This document shows positions 15,851 to 19,265 of a stretch of 19,265 nucleotides of DNA, piece by piece (the first letter of the stretch is position 1; each line of letters begins with the position of its first letter). The stretch is from contig JAZQHA010000097.1 of the NCBI GenBank assembly GCA_045540315.1, positions 1 through 19,265 on the forward strand, read 5' to 3'. The translations under genes were made by a program, and so were the position numbers. The DNA is from CAG-557 sp045540315. GTDB lineage: Bacteria > Bacillota > Clostridia > Oscillospirales > Acutalibacteraceae. Below the pieces are notes generated by a model. It saw nothing but the letters and a program-made list of their open reading frames with translations. It was not told the origin of the DNA and did no database searches.

Positions 15851-16063
15851 TTTGTAAGGGATGGGATTGTTCGTTAAGTCTAAGAGATAATCTACACTTG
15901 TTCCGTAAAACTTTGCCAGCTTAATCAATATTGGAGCTGTCCACTCTATTTTTCCAGTTTCATATTGCGAATAAGTATTTTGAGCGACACCTAGAAGCTC
16001 TGCCAAAGTTTGTTGTTTTACATCTCTATCTTCTCTCAAATCTCTAATATTCTTAAAAATCAT
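15848..16063 (-). CDS. XRE-family helix-turn-helix repressor
   Basis: A 71-residue protein that is almost only a Cro/CI-type helix-turn-helix. KQQTLAELLGVAQNTYSQYETGKIEW contains the two DNA-reading helices, and LIKLAKFYGTSVDYLLDL is the closing helix pair. With no effector or protease domain it is a minimal dimeric DNA-binding protein. I prefer ATG 16061-16063 over the GTG nine bases upstream, because TTGAGGTG then sits correctly as ribosome site. That site lies in the loop of a perfect hairpin whose stem includes the ATG. The gene is divergent from another XRE gene, with two palindromes between them. The pair resembles a phage or mobile-element genetic switch. Confidence 0.85.
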   Translation of the reverse strand: MIFKNIRDLREDRDVKQQTLAELLGVAQNTYSQYETGKIEWTAPILIKLAKFYGTSVDYLLDLTNNPIPYK

Positions 16064-16087
16064 AATATTCACCTCAAGAATATTATG
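16061..16087 (-). promoter_or_regulatory. Hairpin enclosing the XRE ribosome site and start codon
   Basis: CATAATATTC (16061-16070) and GAATATTATG (16078-16087) are perfect 10-bp complements around a seven-base loop. In the minus-strand mRNA the loop is TTGAGGT (the ribosome site) and the stem includes the AUG. The same palindrome also holds a possible -10 (CATAAT) of the minus-strand promoter, so it may be an operator, a translational brake, or both. Confidence 0.6.
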
Positions 16088-16090
16088 ACT

Positions 16091-16107
16091 TATCTGTAAA
16101 ACAGATA
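16091..16107. promoter_or_regulatory. Palindromic operator 1
   Basis: TATCTGTAAAACAGATA has perfect 7-bp arms. It lies just upstream of the putative minus-strand -10, in the spacer region of the divergent XRE promoters. The half-site TATCTG is shared with operator 2; the centres are 25 bp apart. Confidence 0.7.
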
Positions 16108-16136
16108 TTGATTTTTATCTGGAATACAGATAAAAT
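16108..16136 (+). promoter_or_regulatory. Probable promoter of the plus-strand XRE gene
   Basis: TTGATT (16108-16113) and TAAAAT (16131-16136) are separated by 17 bp, close to the sigma-70 consensus. Operator 2 lies within it. Confidence 0.55.
16116..16132. promoter_or_regulatory. Palindromic operator 2
   Basis: TATCTGGAATACAGATA has perfect 6-bp arms, extended to 8 bp by flanking T and A bases. It fills the spacer and overlaps the -10 of the plus-strand XRE promoter, so occupancy should block that promoter. Confidence 0.7.
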
Positions 16137-16175
16137 ATTGTTTAGCAAACCATAAATTATAAAGAGGAACTGAAA

Positions 16176-16439
16176 GTGTACAATCATAAATACATACAAA
16201 GTAAAACCGAACTTGCAGAAAATATGAGGTTTATCCGTGAGTGTTTCGGATTTACACAACAAGAAATAGCCGAGCAGTTAAGTGTAGACCGCTCAACATA
16301 TGCGTATTACGAAGCCGGGAAAACAGAGCCTAGTTTACAAAATCTACTCAAACTGTGTGAATTTTATAATCTTGAGATTACAGATCTGATTACCAAAGGT
16401 GGGGTACAGCATGCTCGCCTTGGTATGACTGGCTCGTAA
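16176..16439 (+). CDS. XRE-family helix-turn-helix regulator
   Basis: An 87-residue protein whose residues ~13-68 form a standard XRE domain: ENMRFIRECFGFTQQEIAEQ, the recognition helix VDRSTYAYYEAGKTEPS, then LLKLCEFYNLEITDLI. GTG start at 16176 with GAGG eight bases upstream. The last ~15 residues (GGVQHARLGMTGS) look unlike a family tail, and the reading frame may have been cut by recombination. It is divergent from the smaller XRE gene and shares its operators, so the two probably cross-regulate. No phage early genes follow it. The next sequence is a remnant and then a resistance gene on the other strand, so this is likely a relic switch or part of a small mobile element. Confidence 0.85.
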   Translation: MYNHKYIQSKTELAENMRFIRECFGFTQQEIAEQLSVDRSTYAYYEAGKTEPSLQNLLKLCEFYNLEITDLITKGGVQHARLGMTGS

Positions 16440-16441
16440 AT

Positions 16442-16468
16442 AAAAAAGCTCCCTAATTACAGGGAGCC
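16442..16468 (-). terminator. Intrinsic terminator for minus-strand transcripts
   Basis: GCTCCCT (16448-16454) and AGGGAGC (16461-16467) form a 7-bp stem with a six-base loop. On the minus strand it is followed by a T6 run (A run 16442-16447 on plus). It ends transcription coming from the ABC-F gene and the remnant at 16475. Confidence 0.75.
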
Positions 16469-16474
16469 AAAACT

Positions 16475-16609
16475 TTAGCCAACGATAGCTTCAAAAAATC
16501 CTAATACTTTGTTTTTGTGATTCACACTCATTGCTCTGAATTTGCATATCAAATCCGCTTCATCTGGTTTTAGATTACCAATCATCAAATCATTAACTGG
16601 GGTTTTTAC
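16475..16609 (-). pseudogene. C-terminal remnant of a phage-type regulator
   Basis: Forty-four codons in frame read VKTPVNDLMIGNLKPDEADLI then CKFRAMSVNHKNKVLGFFEAIVG. The second half resembles the short tail often found after an XRE domain (L-P-E-E-LI-K-R-LS-E-KVLGYI type). There is no start codon with a ribosome site, and stops lie just upstream, so it is the end of a lost gene, or at most a 36-residue peptide from the internal ATG. It is followed at once by a terminator, as a real 3' gene end would be. Confidence 0.45.
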
Positions 16610-16664
16610 ATTATTACTGCGATATTAGTGCTATTTTGATTCATGGTTGTGTCTCCACGTCTGG

Positions 16665-18146
16665 CTAAAATTCTATAACTTTGGTCGCGATTTTTTCAGA
16701 GAAAATTTTATCGTGCTCAACAAAAATCATAGTTGGTTGGTATTTTAAAATTAAATCTTCCATTTGAATTCTAGATAAAACATCAATAAAATTCAAAGGT
16801 TCATCCCAAATGTAAATATGCGCCTCCTCACACAAGCTTTTTGCAATTAAAACTTTTTTCTTTTGCCCCCCACTAAAATTTTCTATATCTTTTTCAAATT
16901 GTATTCTTGAAAAATCAAGCTTTCTGAGAATTGCTTTAAATAGACTTTCGTCAATGTTATATTTTTTAGAAAAATCCTTAAGATTTCCACTTAGACTCGA
17001 GGTATCTTGTGAAACATAAGAGATTTTCAAATTACTTGCAATATTTAAGTTGCCAGAAAAGTCAATACTCTCACCTAATATTAACTTTATTAAGCTACTT
17101 TTGCCGCAACCATTTTTTCCGCGCAGCCACACCCGGTCTCCAGCCTCCACTGAAAAGCTAATCGGTGCAAATATATTTTTTTCGTTGTAAACAATGGATA
17201 AGTCTGTTATTTCAACTAAAACATTTTGGTGATGTCTTAATGGACTTATTTTCAAATCATCGGCCGTATCAATATTTTTCAAAAGCTTATTCTTTTCTTC
17301 AATTGATTTTTCTTTTCTGTTTTGTGCAGAAATGGAACGTTTCATCATTTTGGCAGCCTTGTGTCCAACAAAGCCTTTGTCAACTTTATTATCTGTTTGT
17401 CTCGAAACCCGACGTTTAGAGGATTCAGTTTTATCCGACCAATTTGCTGTACGCCTAGCAGACTCATTTAATCGGTCTATTTCCTTTTTTAATTTTTCAT
17501 TTTGAGCAAGTTCCATATTGTCTTGGTCTTCTTTGTTTTGCCACCAAGAAGAATAATTCCCTTTTTGAATTTCGATATTGGTGCGATTTATCGATAAAAC
17601 GTGGTCAATGCAAGAGTCCAGAAATGCTCTATCATGTGAAACCAAAATAAAGCCTTTCTTGCCATTCAAATATTTCGAAACTACGGCACGTGATTCCATG
17701 TCCAAATGGTTTGTTGGTTCATCAATCAACAAAAAATTATCCTCTTTTAAAAACAGAATCGCTAATAAAACTTTAGTTTGCTCGCCATTAGAAAGCGATT
17801 CGAAGGGACGAAATAATATCTCTTCGCTCATTTGAAGTAAGGAAATTTCTTTGCAAAGTTTCCAAAATTCATAATTAGGATAAATAAACTCCGCTATATC
17901 GCAAGAATTTTGAGACTTATTTTGAATCTCAAAAGGAAAATAATCGAACTCTACAGGAGCTGAAATTTTTCCACTATACTCAAACTTCCCTAACAAAAGT
18001 TTTAAAAAAGTCGTCTTTCCTCGACCATTTCGCCCAATGAAGCCTAATTTCCAATTGGTATCAATTGAGAAAGACACGTCTTCAAAAACATTGTCATATG
18101 TGCCATCATAGGCAAAAGTTAATTCTGAGACTGTTATACTTGACAT
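16665..18146 (-). CDS. ABC-F ribosome-protection ATPase, Lsa-like
   Basis: A 493-residue soluble protein with two ABC domains and no membrane helices. Domain 1 has GRNGRGKT (Walker A), LSNGEQTK (signature) and LLIDEPTNHLD (Walker B). Domain 2 has GKNGCGKSS, FSGGQKKKV and YIWDEPLNFIDV. Both catalytic Glu residues are present. The linker between domains is long, basic and helical (about residues 205-300), the part that reaches toward the peptidyl-transferase centre in resistance-type ABC-F proteins. Motif spelling (FSYD-like start, GLIGRNGRGKT-like Walker A, IWDEPLN) is closest to the Lsa group, which protects ribosomes against lincosamides, pleuromutilins and streptogramin A. The drug range is inference. 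I choose ATG 18146 over 18167 because AAAGGCGGTGA lies between them. Confidence 0.88.
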   Translation of the reverse strand: MSSITVSELTFAYDGTYDNVFEDVSFSIDTNWKLGFIGRNGRGKTTFLKLLLGKFEYSGKISAPVEFDYFPFEIQNKSQNSCDIAEFIYPNYEFWKLCKEISLLQMSEEILFRPFESLSNGEQTKVLLAILFLKEDNFLLIDEPTNHLDMESRAVVSKYLNGKKGFILVSHDRAFLDSCIDHVLSINRTNIEIQKGNYSSWWQNKEDQDNMELAQNEKLKKEIDRLNESARRTANWSDKTESSKRRVSRQTDNKVDKGFVGHKAAKMMKRSISAQNRKEKSIEEKNKLLKNIDTADDLKISPLRHHQNVLVEITDLSIVYNEKNIFAPISFSVEAGDRVWLRGKNGCGKSSLIKLILGESIDFSGNLNIASNLKISYVSQDTSSLSGNLKDFSKKYNIDESLFKAILRKLDFSRIQFEKDIENFSGGQKKKVLIAKSLCEEAHIYIWDEPLNFIDVLSRIQMEDLILKYQPTMIFVEHDKIFSEKIATKVIEF

Positions 18147-18183
18147 AAAAATCACCGCCTTTGACATGTGAACCGTTTTTTAC

Positions 18184-18213
18184 ATTATACTACAAATTAA
18201 ACATAAGTTTCAA
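18184..18213 (-). promoter_or_regulatory. Promoter of the ABC-F gene
   Basis: On the minus strand, TTGAAA (18208-18213) and TATAAT (18184-18189) are separated by 18 bp, a near-perfect sigma-70 promoter. Transcription would start near 18177, about 30 bases before the start codon. That leaves no room for the leader-peptide attenuator that often controls this class of gene. Confidence 0.75.
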
Positions 18214-18608
18214 CCATCAATTGTAATTTGCACAATAAGTTTAACAATCTAAAGGTGCTTCACAGTTGATAACCGATAAGTACACTTTTGTTTTCTAAAA
18301 TTTAAATTTACCGCTTACCATTACGAATTTATCCATAGAAATATGCGACCGAATAAAATCGATCGTTTTTTTATGCCCTTTCACAACATATAGTTCGGCG
18401 TTTTCTCTGAAAAACACATGAATTTACTCGAGCTTACAATAAATCTCATCCAATCCTCGACGTTGAAATTGGAAGAAAATGGTTAATATTTAGGTGTTAG
18501 CAAATCAATTTAGGTAAATACGCCAGAATTCAACTTTATTCGTTGTTATTTAACCTTTCATCCCGAGGAAGTACAAAAAAACAGAAAGTGTGTAACCTTT
18601 GTCCGTAC
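18214..18608. other. Gene-poor stretch
   Basis: AT-rich DNA with no full gene on either strand. The only coding-like signal is the 40-codon minus-strand frame at 18295-18417. The 12-base sequence AGGTGCTTCACA at 18253 recurs with one change at 18610. No tRNA, attachment core or clear promoter was seen. Confidence 0.5.
18295..18417 (-). pseudogene. Possible end of a decayed ORF of unknown function
   Basis: A minus-strand frame of 40 codons from a GTG reads VFFRENAELYVVKGHKKTID, then FIRSHISMDKFVMVSGKFKF and TAG. Composition and hydrophobic spacing look protein-like rather than random. The same frame upstream of a TAA at about 18425 continues plausibly (RRGLDEIYCKLE), as if one nonsense codon split a longer gene. 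No ribosome site precedes the GTG. I do not recognise the family. Confidence 0.3.
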
Positions 18609-18707
18609 TAGGTGCATCACAAAAAAGGAGGATTTAAGTATTGCCTAACGTAGAAAAATAAAATATCTCTACATAAAATCGATGTAGGCATTGGGTCATT
18701 GCACCTA
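18609..18707 (+). ncRNA. Attenuator-like structured leader with a six-codon ORF
   Basis: TAGGTGCA (18609-18616) and TGCACCTA (18700-18707) can close a domain. Inside is a strong AAGGAGGA ribosome site (18625-18632), followed by TTG at 18641 and a six-codon frame, MPNVEK, ending at 18661. Three short helices compete: GTAGA/TCTAC (18650/18668), CTACAT/ATGTAG (18669/18682) and TGCCTA/TAGGCA (18642/18685). A strong terminator follows at 18717. Leader peptide, alternative hairpins and terminator together are the layout of translational attenuators. The short frame could instead be the stub of a deleted gene. I match it to no known riboswitch class. Confidence 0.4.
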
Positions 18708-18716
18708 AATTAAATA

Positions 18717-18769
18717 AAGCAGAGTTTTATACACGTTCAGTTACGCGTATGTAGAACTCTGCTTTTTTA
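18717..18769 (+). terminator. Strong two-part intrinsic terminator
   Basis: AAAGCAGAGTT pairs with AACTCTGCTTT, with an inner helix ATACACG/CGCGTAT (one mismatch), and is followed by a T6 run. It is on the plus strand, directly after the structured leader. The A run on its left makes it possibly active in both directions. Confidence 0.8.
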
Positions 18770-18841
18770 TTTGGTCGAGGTGCGAAAGCTGCTTAATTGT
18801 CACCTTCCTCCGAGTTCTCGTTTAAGTGCGGATAAAAAGTT

Positions 18842-18979
18842 ATGAGAGATTGGTTTTTCTGTAAAAACAGTAGTTCTCGTAAGATACGTAAGCGCGTGAA
18901 TGAAACACTAAAAGTTACTGAAAGTTTTGTGCGCGACTTGGCTCCAGCGCCTCGTTGGTACTACATACGTTATCCGTAG
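18842..18979 (+). CDS. Possible 45-residue small protein
   Basis: ATG at 18842 opens MRDWFFCKNSSSRKIRKRVN and continues to RDLAPAPRWYYIRYP before TAG. It is basic in the middle, with an aromatic, proline-bounded C-terminus, and it contains an amphipathic stretch (RVNETLKVTESFVRDL). It lies directly upstream of the sigma-like gene on the same strand. The ribosome site is weak (GCGGATAAAA). I recognise no family, and it could be chance. Confidence 0.3.
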   Translation: MRDWFFCKNSSSRKIRKRVNETLKVTESFVRDLAPAPRWYYIRYP

Positions 18980-19025
18980 CTATCCGAATTGTTTGAAAAA
19001 AATCAAATAATTTGGAGGTACGGCA

Positions 19026-19265
19026 ATGAAAAACCGTAACGAGAATATAAAAAATAAACTGGCTTACTTTTATAAAGTTATAAAAAATCTGGATATAAAG
19101 GACAGCATTAAACAATCAAAAATCAATGAACACGAAACGCCACTTGATGAAAATTTGGACAAGCATTTAGAAGAACAAAATTTACTGGGCTGGATTGAAC
19201 TAATTGAGAATCAAAAACTATATAAGGCAGTGAAAAGTCTATCTGTCGAAGACCAGACTTTTATC
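19026..19265 (+). CDS. Small sigma-70-like regulator, N-terminal part, runs off the window
   Basis: Eighty residues are visible from ATG 19026, with GGAGG (19014-19018) seven bases upstream. The start is basic (MKNRNENIKNKLAYFYKVIK). An acidic middle follows (HETPLDENLDKHLEEQN), then LIENQKLYKAVKSLSVEDQTFI. That last stretch resembles the beginning of sigma region 4, which normally continues into a helix-turn-helix. This is the build of the small sigma-70-like proteins found on Bacillota mobile elements. The decisive helix-turn-helix would lie beyond base 19265. Coming after the terminator and a possible small ORF, it probably starts a new accessory module. Confidence 0.6.
   Translation, partial: MKNRNENIKNKLAYFYKVIKNLDIKDSIKQSKINEHETPLDENLDKHLEEQNLLGWIELIENQKLYKAVKSLSVEDQTFI

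Noticed and set aside
18740..18815. Minus-strand start with GGAGG and GTG reading TIKQLSHLDQIKK
   Set aside because: The frame stops after about 20 codons inside the terminator, and the ribosome site is too close to the GTG.
18885..18955. A fifth copy of the dispersed repeat (AAGCGCGTGAA ... GTGCGCGACTT)
   Set aside because: Only about ten bases match, and neither terminal hairpin is present.
1..19265. tRNA, rRNA or prophage attachment sites
   Set aside because: No cloverleaf-like or rRNA-like stretch was seen by eye, and no integrase or matching att repeats were found.

Overview
The window is AT-rich bacterial DNA with strong AGGAGG-type ribosome binding sites, a BppU-like tail module, small XRE regulators and an Lsa-like ABC-F gene. 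This points to a Bacillota (Firmicutes) genome, probably an anaerobic host-associated lineage such as Clostridia or Negativicutes. I cannot name the species. Much of it is accessory DNA: a transposon end, a rearranged surface-glycan locus, phage tail and lysis genes invaded by a dispersed repeat, and a resistance/regulator segment.

Layout. (1) 1-460: the 3' part of an IS5-family transposase. Its right end interrupts a GT2 glycosyltransferase. (2) 461-5344, minus strand: a tightly spaced set of genes that reads, in transcription order, Glyphos_transf-like protein, radical SAM/SPASM protein, TagD-like cytidylyltransferase, asparagine-synthase-like PP-loop enzyme, GNAT acetyltransferase, 5' fragment of GT2. 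(3) 5330-10774, plus strand: the 3' part of a GtrB-like GT2, a GtrII-like glucosyltransferase, an acyltransferase-3, a Wzx-like flippase and a UDP-GlcNAc 2-epimerase. Every one of these is broken. If 461-5329 is inverted on paper, the two GT2 fragments face each other and all the glycan genes form one co-directional operon. I therefore read the region as one glycan operon split by an inversion plus a small deletion, whose downstream half then decayed. (4) 10771-15850, plus strand: a BppU-like tail protein, a long repeat (propeller-like) tail protein, an amidase with a SPOR domain and a holin-like protein. Four copies of a hairpin-bounded repeat of about 100-270 bp are embedded here. Two of them replace the same linker in successive tail-protein modules, and one lies between a duplicated amidase start. 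(5) 15848-16609: a divergent pair of XRE regulators with two matching palindromic operators, and a regulator remnant. (6) 16665-18213, minus strand: an Lsa-like ABC-F ribosome-protection gene with its own promoter. (7) 18214-19265: a gene-poor stretch with a possible decayed ORF, an attenuator-like structured RNA with a strong terminator, a possible 45-residue ORF and the start of a small sigma-like protein that runs off the window.

Functionally, regions 2 and 3 would have built and decorated a cell-surface polymer: CDP activation, phosphotransfer, amidation/acylation, lipid-linked glucosyl transfer and export. Region 4 would have attached to and lysed such a surface. Regions 5-7 are regulatory and drug-resistance accessory genes. 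Nothing here was tested against databases; family calls rest on motifs read by eye.
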